Positions 1-6,200 of a stretch of DNA of 8,697 bases are shown here, piece after piece. The notes beneath the pieces were generated by a model that ran no database searches, was not told the origin of the DNA, and saw only the letters and a list, made by a program, of their open reading frames with translations. The position numbers were made by a program, and so were the translations under genes. Every line of letters begins with the position of its first letter. The first letter of the stretch is position 1. Source of the DNA: an uncultured Akkermansia sp. GTDB lineage: Bacteria > Verrucomicrobiota > Verrucomicrobiia > Verrucomicrobiales > Akkermansiaceae. The stretch is taken from the NCBI GenBank assembly GCA_904501975.1, contig CAJGCZ010000062.1:1-8697 (forward strand), given 5' to 3'.

Positions 1-3
1 GGA

Positions 4-256
4 TTACAACTCCTTGATGTAGGCCTTTTGTTTACGTCTGGCATGGATGATCCTCTGCCTACAGCCGTTTGCTAATTGAGGCGTAAAAGTTTCCGCCTCT
101 TCATCTATGATGCCTAGCAGGTGTTCGCAAAACCATGCTTCGCCTCTTGCCTATGCTTTTAAGCCCTATTCTTTCCTCTTTCAAAGCCTCCGAGAGGAAG
201 TAGTCCATGCTGTGCCATTACAGGTCACCATGCTCGTCTATCTTTCTTGTTGGCAT
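4..256 (-). pseudogene. Frameshifted remnant of a small protein of unknown function
   Basis: On the minus strand one reading frame opens at an ATG (254-256) with MPTRKIDEHGDL, meets a TAA after 12 codons, and continues as MDYFLSEALKEERIGLKSIG. Near 141-146 the sense moves by one base into a second frame, EAWFCEHLLGIIDEEAETF and onward, which ends with a TAA at 4-6 after a basic tail (ARRKQKAYIKEL). Both halves read like normal charged globular protein, so I take them as one gene of about 65 to 85 codons with one frameshift. The stop matters only if translation began at the upstream ATG; ATG codon 17 would avoid it. I do not recognise the family. Its 5' end lies about 12 bases from the outer end of the IS66 element, so the insertion may have cut off its promoter or upstream part. 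The gene could also be a piece of an older element. Confidence 0.5.
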
Positions 257-267
257 ATTACCATAGT

Positions 268-293
268 GTAAGCATTCAACCAAAAGCCTTGTA
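268..293 (+). repeat. IS66 left terminal inverted repeat
   Basis: It begins GTAAGCATTCAACC and continues to GCCTTGT. It matches the reverse complement of 2342-2367 at all but about four of 26 positions. The GTAAGC start is typical of IS66-family ends. Confidence 0.7.
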
Positions 294-318
294 GCAGGGT
301 ATGCGATAATGAAACTCT

Positions 319-672
319 ATGTTCACATTACCGCACAATACCATTGCTTATCTTTATAAGGAAGCTATCGACATGCGACTGGGCATGTTCCGTTTGCAAG
401 GAGTCATCGCTCAACAGCTCAGCCAACCTATGACCAAGGGGTGCTTCTTTCTATTTATCAACAAACCTCACACGCTACTCAAAGCCGTATGGTTTGATGG
501 AACGGGGCTTTGTTTGTTCTGCAAACGCCTTGAGTAAGGACAGTTCAGCTGGCCGCAAACTGCTACTATAAGTGATGAAAAATGGCTGCAAATTCAACCA
601 TCTGCCCTCACGCTGCTTCTGGATGGAATTGAATTAAAAAACTGCGTAAAAAAAGCATGGTATGAAGTATAA
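319..672 (+). pseudogene. tnpB: IS66 TnpB (Orf2) with an in-frame stop codon
   Basis: The frame opened by the ATG at 319 runs 72 codons to a TAA at 535-537. The same frame then continues without a shift through GQFSWPQTATISDEKWLQ to a second TAA at 670-672. The whole frame is about 117 codons, the usual TnpB length. Family features are the N-terminal IDMRLGMFRLQGV stretch (DMRxGxxxL in the family) and WFDGTGLCLFCKRLE, which family members normally follow with a basic or polar residue and G-x-F-x-W-P. The stop sits exactly at that variable residue, so a single substitution (for example from AAA or CAA) explains it. TnpB is an accessory protein needed for IS66 transposition; its biochemical role is not settled. 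A GATAAT hexamer at 305-310 lies eight bases before the ATG and could be its -10 box, but I find no matching -35. Confidence 0.85.
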
Positions 673-677
673 TTTTC

Positions 678-706
678 TTGTAAAATCAACGCTTTTAGTG
701 TATAAT
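678..706 (+). promoter_or_regulatory. Sigma70-type promoter for tnpC
   Basis: TTGTAA (678-683) and a perfect TATAAT (701-706) are separated by 17 bases. Transcription would start about 712-714, at or next to the GTG start codon, giving a leaderless or nearly leaderless tnpC message. Confidence 0.6.
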
Positions 707-713
707 CGCGCGC

Positions 714-2307
714 GTGCGTGTCTCTGAAATTCAGCAATTGGAGTTACCTTTTTCTTCTGAGGGAAAGGTTCAAATGCTGGTGAATTTCAACCGTCATTTG
801 GAACTGGAAAACGAGTCACTACGAGAAGAAAATGACATGCTCAGACGCATGCTTTTCGGCAAAAAAGCGAAAAAAATAGTCTGCGAAAAAATCGGGATAG
901 AGGAAGAGGAACAGCCCCCCATCTCTACCGCTCCTTCCCCAACCACCGCCGAGCAAGCAGAGCAAAAACATCCGACAAAAAAGAAGCGTCACCTGAAAGC
1001 TACGGTAACAAAGGAAATCGAGCAGCTGGTCATCCTGGATGAGGTTCAACAAAATCCGGCGGCCTACGTACGACTTCCGGAAAGTTGTGACAAGATATCA
1101 CGCCGCTTGGAATATGTGCCGGGGCATTTCGAGCTTTATATTTACCGCATGCCTGCTTTTGTCAAAAAAGGGCAGCGCAGCAAATCTGCCCAAGATGCCC
1201 CTGTACACGCCGCCGCCCCACTGAGTATTCTGCCCAGCTCCAATATGGGGCAGGCGTCATTGCTTTGGCATTCATAATAAATACAATCTCCACTTGCCAC
1301 TTTACCGCCAGATAAAGGAGTTTGCTCGTATTGGGCTGGAGGGATTGAGTGAGGGCGTTCTGTGTAATTGGGTGAGAGCCGCCTCAGAAACACTAGAGCC
1401 GATTTGGGAGGAACTCCATAAACTCATTCTGGATTCCGCCGCATTGCATATCGATGAAACACCCATTCGCTGCCTTAAATCCGACAAAACAAATGGCTAC
1501 ATGTGGTCCATGAGTAGTGCTGATAACGGCTCAACACTGTATTTTTGGCAGAATAGCCGAAGTGCCGAAGCTCTCAATCATCTGCAGCGTCACGGAATGC
1601 AACCGGATGGCAGGGTATATGAAGGAGCAATCTTGAGTGATGGATATGGTGGCTACGAAAGTTGGATGAAGACTCTGCCGGATGAACAAAAACCGCAATG
1701 GCAGGTCTGTTGGGCACACGTGCGACGACAGTTTGTAGAAGCCGCAGGCAACAGCAATGATCCTGCCTGGAGCATGAAAATGGTAGAACTCTTGCAGCCT
1801 TTATATGCAACAGAGCGAACATTGCGAGAGAGCAAAGCACCGCCGGAACAAAAGCTTAAGGAACGATTGGAAAAATCTGCTCCGATTGTAGAAACATTCT
1901 TCCAAGAACTTACTAAACGAAGACTCGATACACAAAATCCTCCGCGCAACAAGCTGAAGGATGCCATAGACTATGCCCTGAAAAGGCAAGAGCAGCTCAG
2001 CAGCTGGTTGAGCAATCCCTGTATCCCCGTAGACAACAATCAGGTGGAGAGAGCCATCCGCCCTGTAACGGCTGGCCGCAAGAACAGTCTGTTCATCGGC
2101 GCGCCTGATGCCGGAAAAAGAGCCGCTATCCTCTATACAATGGTAGAGGAATGTAAACGAATGGAAACAGAATTTTTGCAATGGATGACGGAAGTGCTGC
2201 GTCGCTTGCCTACCCATCGGACATCAGAAGGCTATTGGCAGCTTCTACCCGGAGTCTTGCAACTTCCGGTAGGCACCGGCAAAGGTAACAAAACTGTTAC
2301 CCTTTGA
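714..2307 (+). pseudogene. tnpC: IS66 TnpC transposase, frameshifted
   Basis: This DDE transposase gene is split into two frames. The first part (GTG 714 to stop 1275-1277) has a leucine-rich coiled-coil segment (about residues 22-49), a Lys/Glu-rich linker and the RRLEYVPGHFEL block that precedes the catalytic region. The second frame resumes with HNKYNLHLPLYRQ near 1273-1305 and runs to a TGA at 2305-2307. It holds the catalytic residues: Asp in LHIDETP (1453-1455), Asp in LSDGYGGY (1639-1641) and Glu in NNQVERAIRP (2047-2049), plus the CWAHVRRQF block and the C-terminal IS66 tail. A small indel near 1272-1276 causes the break. The family's zinc-finger cysteines are not evident, which may be normal for this subgroup. 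No slippery heptamer is obvious at the joint, so I read it as a mutation rather than programmed frameshifting. Intact length would be about 530 residues. Confidence 0.9.
2281..2305 (+). terminator. Hairpin at the 3' end of tnpC
   Basis: GGTAAC (2284-2289) and GTTACC (2296-2301) form a perfect six-pair stem around a six-base loop. AAA before and TTT after extend it past one bulged C. It overlaps the last codons of tnpC. The T tract is short, so terminator activity is uncertain. Confidence 0.35.
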
Positions 2308-2341
2308 CGCAGGCTTGGTCAAATCCCTCAGCAATACATTC

Positions 2342-2367
2342 AACAAGGCTGCTGGTTGAATGCTTCC
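2342..2367 (-). repeat. IS66 right terminal inverted repeat
   Basis: Read on the minus strand it starts GGAAGCATTCAACC and continues to GCCTTGT, matching the left end. A direct CATTCAAC (2337-2344) lies just inside and pairs with GTTGAATG (2355-2362), so the right terminus can also fold into an eight-pair hairpin. Confidence 0.7.
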
Positions 2368-2393
2368 AATACGCTTAGTATGGGCAAATTTTT

Positions 2394-2438
2394 TAACGCA
2401 CGGCAAAGATGGAAAACTACCTTCTATGTCGTGCGTTA
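2394..2438. terminator. Strong intergenic hairpin between IS66 and the PEP-CTERM gene
   Basis: TAACGCACG (2394-2402) pairs perfectly with CGTGCGTTA (2430-2438). Further interrupted pairing (GC, GA, GG with CC, TC) continues inward. Read on the plus strand it is followed by a T-rich run (TTTGTTTAG). On the minus strand it sits about 22 bases after the stop of the PEP-CTERM gene but is followed by AAAAAATTT. It could end transcription leaving the IS element, or stabilise the 3' end of the PEP-CTERM message. Confidence 0.45.
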
Positions 2439-2459
2439 TTTGTTTAGTGTTTTCTGCTC

Positions 2460-3194
2460 TTATCTCCTTCTCCTTGCAACCAGGGCAGCTAATGCCAAAA
2501 GGCTGAGCGTGGCCGTGGTTGGTTCGGGGATGGTCAGTAGGTTGTATGCGTAATCCTGAGCCAATGTTTCCGGGATGATGCCGGAATATATCGCGATGTT
2601 ATCAACGTATGCCGGATTATAGTTGATGCCCTGCATGGACTTGAGGCATTCGTCTCCGTTTGCCGATTTAGCGCTCTCTTTCAAGGGTATAAGCTCATAG
2701 TCTTCATCCCATAATTGCAGGTACATCCTTCTGTTGTTGGATGCCGCATCCATCGTGAACACTAACGTCGCATAGGTGATTTTGTTGCTGAGTTTGTTGA
2801 AATCTAGAGATGTTGCATGAATGTTCTGGTAAAGTTTGTTGTTTGTTCCACCAAATCCGCCAATGTTGCATAAACTATTGAACGGGCTTACTTGAAAACC
2901 CGTTCCGATATATTGGATTTGATTAGTTTGAGTCGTAGATTTGCTATAATCTCCGTTGATGGTAAAGAACTCAATATTTAAGCCATTCCCCGGGTAGTCA
3001 TAGGCTTTTTTTATGCCCTGCCAATCCAAGGTAACGACAACAGAAATTTCCATGGTCTCTGTGAAACTCTGGGGTAAATCTGCTTGCATACCGGCTTCTG
3101 TAACGTTCCATGTGATAGTCTTGGCTATGTCTTGGAGCTCTGTAGCCGTGGCAAATCCTGTTGCAGCAACGAGTAAGGTAAAAAGCTTTTTCAT
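2460..3194 (-). CDS. Secreted PEP-CTERM sorting-signal protein
   Basis: The protein has 244 residues with two clear export features. The N-terminus is a Sec signal peptide (MKKLFTLLVAATGFATA, cleavage likely near residue 17-18). The C-terminus is a PEP-CTERM tail: Pro-Glu-Pro at 223-225, a hydrophobic helix at about 229-240 and a final RRRR. In characterised systems this tail directs envelope sorting and cleavage by an exosortase. The middle (about 25-210) is rich in beta-forming and Asn/Thr/Tyr residues, and ends with YVDNIAIYSG, a strand pattern common in LamG or concanavalin-A-like domains. I infer such a fold but cannot confirm it. Two cysteines (109 and 183) could form a disulfide. The ligand is unknown. 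The gene stands alone, with its own promoter upstream and an IS66 copy 93 bases past its stop. No Shine-Dalgarno sequence is visible before the ATG. Confidence 0.85.
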   Translation of the reverse strand: MKKLFTLLVAATGFATATELQDIAKTITWNVTEAGMQADLPQSFTETMEISVVVTLDWQGIKKAYDYPGNGLNIEFFTINGDYSKSTTQTNQIQYIGTGFQVSPFNSLCNIGGFGGTNNKLYQNIHATSLDFNKLSNKITYATLVFTMDAASNNRRMYLQLWDEDYELIPLKESAKSANGDECLKSMQGINYNPAYVDNIAIYSGIIPETLAQDYAYNLLTIPEPTTATLSLLALAALVARRRR

Positions 3195-3247
3195 AATGAT
3201 GCGCGGATAAATGGAGAGAAGATAAATAGGAAAATCCTTATGCTAAG

Positions 3248-3276
3248 ATACTAACTATTTTTTATGATAAAGTCAA
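3248..3276 (-). promoter_or_regulatory. Promoter of the PEP-CTERM gene
   Basis: On the minus strand, TTGACT (3271-3276) and TAGTAT (3248-3253) are exactly 17 bases apart. The predicted start near 3241 gives a leader of about 47 bases, longer than at the other genes here. Confidence 0.55.
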
Positions 3277-3311
3277 TTGGTTTTCAGTATTAGCATTATT
3301 TTCGTTGTAAA

Positions 3312-3358
3312 TTACCCCCCGGTTGCGCTTGTTTCATTAAAAGCGCAACCAAGGGTAA
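3312..3358 (-). terminator. Long hairpin downstream of rph
   Basis: GGTTGCGCTT (3321-3330) pairs perfectly with AAGCGCAACC (3341-3350). Past an internal loop, TTACCC (3312-3317) pairs with GGGTAA (3353-3358), giving about 16 pairs in all. It begins 17 bases after the rph stop. There is no U run after it on the minus strand (only AATTT), so it may be a weak terminator or a 3' stabiliser of the rph mRNA. It also separates rph from the PEP-CTERM promoter. Confidence 0.5.
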
Positions 3359-3375
3359 AATGCTGTTGTTGTGCT

Positions 3376-4161
3376 TCACTTCAACCCTGCAAAGAAATCC
3401 TTCAGCGAGTTGAAGTCATCCTCTGTGGGGGAGTCGGCGCGGGCGATGGCCTCTTTTTGGGCGCGGGTAATGGCGGCAATGCCCTGCGAGGCAAGAGAAA
3501 GCATTTGGGCCATTTCTTCAGCGGTAAAGACCGCCTCTTCACCGCTGCCTTGTACTTCCACATATTGCCCGCCCTCGGTCATTACCACATTCATGTCCAC
3601 CTCCGCATCGCGGTCTTCTTCGTAGCAAAGGTCCAGAATCGGGGTGCCGTTGAGCTTGCCTACAGATACCGCGCTCACCAGCTGACGCATGGGGTTTTGC
3701 GTAATCAACCCTTTAGCCATGATGCGGTTAAGGGCAATGGCCAAGGCCACGGCAGAGCCCGTGATGGAGGCTGTGCGGGTACCGCCGTCGGCCTGCAACA
3801 CGTCACAATCAATCCAAACCGTGCGGGGCCCCAGGGCATCCAAATCCATCACGGCGCGCAGGGAGCGCCCAATAAGACGCTGAATTTCCACAGAGCGGCC
3901 ATCTTGCTTGCCGGCAGCACTATCGCGTTTTTTGCGCTCAAGGGTAGAGTAGGGGAGCATGGCGTACTCAGCCGTAAGCCAGCCGCCTTCCACCTTTTGC
4001 GCTTTCATCCAACGCGGCACGTCCTCCTCAATGTTTACCGCGCAAATAACACGGGTATTGCCAAAGCAGCAAAGCACAGAAGCCGTGGCGTGCGGGGCCA
4101 CATTCAACACAAATTCAAGCGGGCGCATCTCATTGACAGCGCGGTTATTCAAACGTTCCAT
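3376..4161 (-). CDS. rph: Ribonuclease PH
   Basis: Phosphorolytic 3'-5' exoribonuclease that trims nucleotides after the CCA end of tRNA precursors, using phosphate and releasing nucleoside diphosphates; it acts in the cytoplasm, normally as a ring hexamer. The 261 residues cover the whole family fold. Visible blocks are FGNTRVICAV (33-42), VPRWMK (48-53), GGWLTAEYAMLPYST (59-73), GKQDGRSVEIQRLIGRSLRA (84-103), the phosphate-binding ADGGTRTASITG (124-135) and the acidic active-site stretch LDLCYEEDRDAEVDMNVVMT (176-195). It is about 20 residues longer than the usual 238-245, the excess being a C-terminal helix-like tail. The ATG at 4161 is preferred because promoter elements lie directly upstream of it. 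The gene is divergent from recA. No Shine-Dalgarno sequence at normal spacing is seen. Confidence 0.96.
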   Translation of the reverse strand: MERLNNRAVNEMRPLEFVLNVAPHATASVLCCFGNTRVICAVNIEEDVPRWMKAQKVEGGWLTAEYAMLPYSTLERKKRDSAAGKQDGRSVEIQRLIGRSLRAVMDLDALGPRTVWIDCDVLQADGGTRTASITGSAVALAIALNRIMAKGLITQNPMRQLVSAVSVGKLNGTPILDLCYEEDRDAEVDMNVVMTEGGQYVEVQGSGEEAVFTAEEMAQMLSLASQGIAAITRAQKEAIARADSPTEDDFNSLKDFFAGLK

Positions 4162-4167
4162 GCCTTC

Positions 4168-4196
4168 ACTCTACCACACTCCTCCCCGGCTGGCAA
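4168..4196 (-). promoter_or_regulatory. Promoter of rph
   Basis: On the minus strand, TTGCCA (4191-4196), a 17-base spacer and TAGAGT (4168-4173) precede the ATG by only six bases, implying a leaderless or nearly leaderless rph mRNA. Confidence 0.5.
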
Positions 4197-4328
4197 CAGA
4201 ATTTAGAATCCACCCCGCATATATCACAAAAATCCGGTAGGGCGAGGGATATGTCGGCAGTTGTATCGCCGCTTTTGCCGGTAGTGCCGCCATTCGAGGC
4301 AAAAATCACTTGCTGCCAGATTTTGGAC

Positions 4329-4357
4329 TTGCAAGAACCCGCATTAACAGGTAAGCT
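4329..4357 (+). promoter_or_regulatory. Weak candidate promoter of recA
   Basis: TTGCAA (4329-4334) and TAAGCT (4352-4357) are 17 bases apart and end nine bases before the recA ATG, as at neighbouring genes. The -10 match is poor. The perfect palindrome CTTGCAAG (4328-4335) overlaps the -35 element and could be part of an operator. I see no LexA box of a type I know in the intergenic region. Confidence 0.3.
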
Positions 4358-4366
4358 CTGGACGAT

Positions 4367-5398
4367 ATGAGTAAAGAACTTTTCCCTGAGCAAGATAAGC
4401 TGATGGCCCAGCGCCAGCGTGCGTTGGATGCCGCTATGCTCCAGATTCAGAAAGACTTTGGCGAGAACGCCATTATGCGTCTTGGCGACAAAAAAACAAT
4501 GGAGGTAGAGGTAATCCCCACCGGTAATCTTCTGATTGACCGTGCCTTGGGTGCAGGTGGTTTCCCGCGCGGTCGTATTGTAGAGGTGTTTGGTCCCGAA
4601 TCTTCCGGTAAAACCACCCTTACTCTCACCGTCATTGCTCAAGCACAGCGCGCCGGTGGGTTGGCAGCTTTCATTGATGTGGAGCATGCTTTGGACCCCG
4701 CCTATGCTGCCAAGCTGGGTGTTAACTTGGATGATTTGTTGGTATCTCAGCCGAACAGTGGTGAAGAGGCCCTCCAGATTTGCGAGGCTCTGGTGCGCTC
4801 CAACGCCATCGATGTGATTGTGGTAGACTCCGTGGCTGCCCTTGTGACCAAGCAGGAGCTCGAGGGCGATATCGGCGACAGCACCGTGGGTGCCCAGGCT
4901 CGTTTGATGAGCGCTGCCCTCCGCAAGCTCACCTCCCTCATTGCCAAGGCTCGCACGGTTTGTATTTTCACCAACCAGATTCGCGAGAAAATCGGCGTTA
5001 TGTTCGGCAACCCGGAAACCACACCCGGCGGCCGCGCTCTCAAGTTCTATGCCTCCGTGCGTTGCGATATTCGCCGTATCGGCCAAATTAAGGGTGCAGA
5101 TGGCTCCGTCTCCGGCAATCGCACCAAGCTCAAGGTGGTCAAGAACAAGGTGGCTCCTCCCTTCACAGAGTGTGAGTTCGATATCATGTACAACGAGGGT
5201 ATCTCCTCCGTCGGCAGCTTGATTGACCTTGCCTTGGAGTACGATATCATCCAAAAGCGTGGCTCCTGGTTCAGCTACAACGGCAGCCAGTTAGCACAAG
5301 GTCGAGATGCCGCTAAGGAAACGCTCCGTGCAAACGAAGCTCTGTATGCGGAAATTACCGAGCTTGTGAAGCAAAAGCTTGAAGAAAAAGGTAAGTAA
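4367..5398 (+). CDS. recA: Recombinase RecA
   Basis: ATP-dependent recombinase that forms a filament on single-stranded DNA, pairs it with homologous duplex and, in SOS-competent bacteria, stimulates LexA self-cleavage. The 343 residues match the usual length. Visible parts are the N-terminal polymerisation helix (about 9-30), Walker A GPESSGKTT (76-84), the FIDVEHALDP block with the catalytic glutamate E106, Walker B VIVVDSV (150-156), loop L1 around EGDIGDSTVGAQARLMS (166-182), loop L2 with NQIREKIGVMFGNPETTPGG (203-222) and the C-terminal domain (about 270-343). The C-terminus ends KQKLEEKGK and lacks the run of acidic residues that moderates activity in the E. coli protein. The ATG at 4367 fits the family N-terminus, and an in-frame TAA lies 15 bases upstream. 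No Shine-Dalgarno sequence is apparent. The gene is a single unit with a strong terminator. Confidence 0.98.
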   Translation: MSKELFPEQDKLMAQRQRALDAAMLQIQKDFGENAIMRLGDKKTMEVEVIPTGNLLIDRALGAGGFPRGRIVEVFGPESSGKTTLTLTVIAQAQRAGGLAAFIDVEHALDPAYAAKLGVNLDDLLVSQPNSGEEALQICEALVRSNAIDVIVVDSVAALVTKQELEGDIGDSTVGAQARLMSAALRKLTSLIAKARTVCIFTNQIREKIGVMFGNPETTPGGRALKFYASVRCDIRRIGQIKGADGSVSGNRTKLKVVKNKVAPPFTECEFDIMYNEGISSVGSLIDLALEYDIIQKRGSWFSYNGSQLAQGRDAAKETLRANEALYAEITELVKQKLEEKGK

Positions 5399-5413
5399 TA
5401 GCCTATGTTGAGG

Positions 5414-5450
5414 GCCATTCCTTCTCCTCGCGGGGGAGGAATGGCTTTTT
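5414..5450 (+). terminator. Rho-independent terminator of recA
   Basis: GCCATTCCT (5414-5422) pairs with AGGAATGGC (5437-5445), with more pairs inside closing a short loop, followed at once by TTTTT (5446-5450). This is the clearest terminator in the window. Confidence 0.9.
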
Positions 5451-5471
5451 ATCTTTCTCTCTCTCTCCGAT

Positions 5472-6104
5472 ATGAAAATCCTACTCGTCAATGGCTCTCC
5501 GCGCCCGGATGGTTGCACCTACACTGCTTTGGCCGAGATGGCAGCCGTGTTTGAAGCAGAGGGCGCAGAAACGCTCATTTATCACATCGGCGCAGACCCC
5601 ATCGCCCCATGCCGCGCCTGCCGTGGGTGCGCCCGTGCCAAGCGTTGCGTTATCAATGATAAAGTCAATGAGTTTGTAGAGCTGGCTCGCCGGTACGATG
5701 GCTACGTTATCGGCTCCCCCGTGCATTATGCCAGCGCCAGTGGGTCTCTTGTGGCATTTATGGACCGCGCTTTTTTCTCTGATTATGTAGGCGGGTTCAA
5801 CAGCTTTGCTCACAAACCTGCCGCCGCCGTTGCCTCTGCCCGTCGTGCCGGTACCACAGCCACGCTGGACCAAATCCAAAAGTATTTCACCATCTCTCAA
5901 ATGCCCATTATCTCCGGCCGCTATTGGAACATGGTGCATGGCTTTACGCCGGATGATGTGCGCCGTGATGCAGAGGGCTTGCAAAACCTGCGCTATGTGG
6001 CTCGCAACATGGTCTACCACCTGCGTTGCAAAGAGGCCGCCGCCGCTGTCGGCATTCTTCCTCCCGAGCAAGAAAAACCGGTCTATACCCACTTTATCAG
6101 TTAA
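5472..6104 (+). CDS. Flavodoxin-fold NAD(P)H-dependent oxidoreductase, iron-sulfur flavoprotein type
   Basis: The 210-residue protein starts MKILLVNGSPRPDGCTYTAL, the beta-strand and GSPRxxGxT loop that binds FMN phosphate in the NADPH-dependent FMN reductase/WrbA superfamily. Residues 47-59 carry C-x2-C-x2-C-x5-C (C47, C50, C53, C59), which resembles the compact cluster motif of archaeal and bacterial iron-sulfur flavoproteins that hold a 4Fe-4S centre next to FMN. GSPVHYASASGSLVAFMDR (81-99) is the second flavin-contacting region. The likely role is cytoplasmic electron transfer or reduction of quinones, nitro compounds or oxygen species; the physiological substrate cannot be read from the sequence. 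It starts 22 bases after the recA terminator behind a CT-rich tract with no clear promoter or Shine-Dalgarno sequence, so it may rely on readthrough or a weak promoter. A strong hairpin follows it. Confidence 0.88.
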   Translation: MKILLVNGSPRPDGCTYTALAEMAAVFEAEGAETLIYHIGADPIAPCRACRGCARAKRCVINDKVNEFVELARRYDGYVIGSPVHYASASGSLVAFMDRAFFSDYVGGFNSFAHKPAAAVASARRAGTTATLDQIQKYFTISQMPIISGRYWNMVHGFTPDDVRRDAEGLQNLRYVARNMVYHLRCKEAAAAVGILPPEQEKPVYTHFIS

Positions 6105-6128
6105 GCGCCGGTAGCGCGCAGTTTCTAT

Positions 6129-6171
6129 GCCCGATTTTTGGAGAGCGAATCCGAAAATCGGGCTTGAATTT
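6129..6171 (+). terminator. Terminator of the flavoprotein gene
   Basis: GCCCGATTTT (6129-6138) pairs perfectly with AAAATCGGGC (6154-6163). Inner pairs (TGGA with TCCG, one wobble) lengthen the stem to about 14. TTGAATTT follows. That tail also serves as the candidate -35 box of the next gene. Confidence 0.7.
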
Positions 6172-6192
6172 CGGCGGGGCAGGGAGTAGTAT
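6164..6192 (+). promoter_or_regulatory. Promoter of the Ppx/GppA-like gene
   Basis: TTGAAT (6164-6169) lies 17 bases before TAGTAT (6187-6192). The overlapping TATTAT (6190-6195) is an alternative -10. The start codon follows eight bases after TAGTAT, again suggesting a near-leaderless mRNA. Confidence 0.5.
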
Positions 6193-6200
6193 TATGCACG

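Larger units (their letters stand above)
268..2367 (+). mobile_element. IS66-family insertion sequence, decayed
   Basis: The element carries tnpB then tnpC in the usual IS66 order, between imperfect terminal inverted repeats. The left end (from 268) and the reverse complement of the right end (ending 2367) share AAGCATTCAACC and then GCCTTGT with few differences. The length is about 2.1 kb. No tnpA is present: only about 20 bases separate the left repeat from tnpB, so the element belongs to a tnpA-less subgroup or has lost that gene. Both remaining genes are broken, tnpB by an in-frame stop and tnpC by a frameshift, so the copy should not move by itself. I see no convincing 8-bp target duplication next to the proposed ends, which fits either an old insertion or ends misplaced by a few bases. 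Confidence 0.85.

Noticed and set aside
1264..1280. Programmed ribosomal frameshift to make full TnpC
   Set aside because: There is no convincing slippery heptamer or downstream pseudoknot at the joint, and IS66 tnpC is normally one frame. A small indel in a decaying element is simpler, given that tnpB is also broken.
260..2375. 8-bp target-site duplication flanking the IS66 element
   Set aside because: The flanks at the proposed ends (ACCATAGT and AATACGCT) do not match, and neighbouring offsets gave no convincing pair.
3277..4206. Open plus-strand frame of 309 codons opposite rph
   Set aside because: It is antisense to the clear rph gene, its product is His/Ala/Gly rich with no motif, and it runs through the rph hairpin and promoter.
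4201..4366. Possible riboswitch or structured RNA upstream of recA
   Set aside because: I could not find a conserved riboswitch core or a long paired helix here, only scattered short complementarities.
4166..5254. Long open frame of 362 codons on the minus strand opposite recA
   Set aside because: It lies almost wholly antisense to a certain recA gene. Its sequence is the mirror of recA codons, rich in Gly, His and Ala, with no domain or ribosome site.
5454..5467. CT dinucleotide tract before the flavoprotein gene as a phase-variation repeat
   Set aside because: The pure CT run is only about six units and lies outside the coding frame; too short to argue for slippage control.
5481..6092. 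Minus-strand frame of 203 codons opposite the flavoprotein gene
   Set aside because: It is a shadow of a gene with a clear FMN-binding motif on the other strand; no features of its own.
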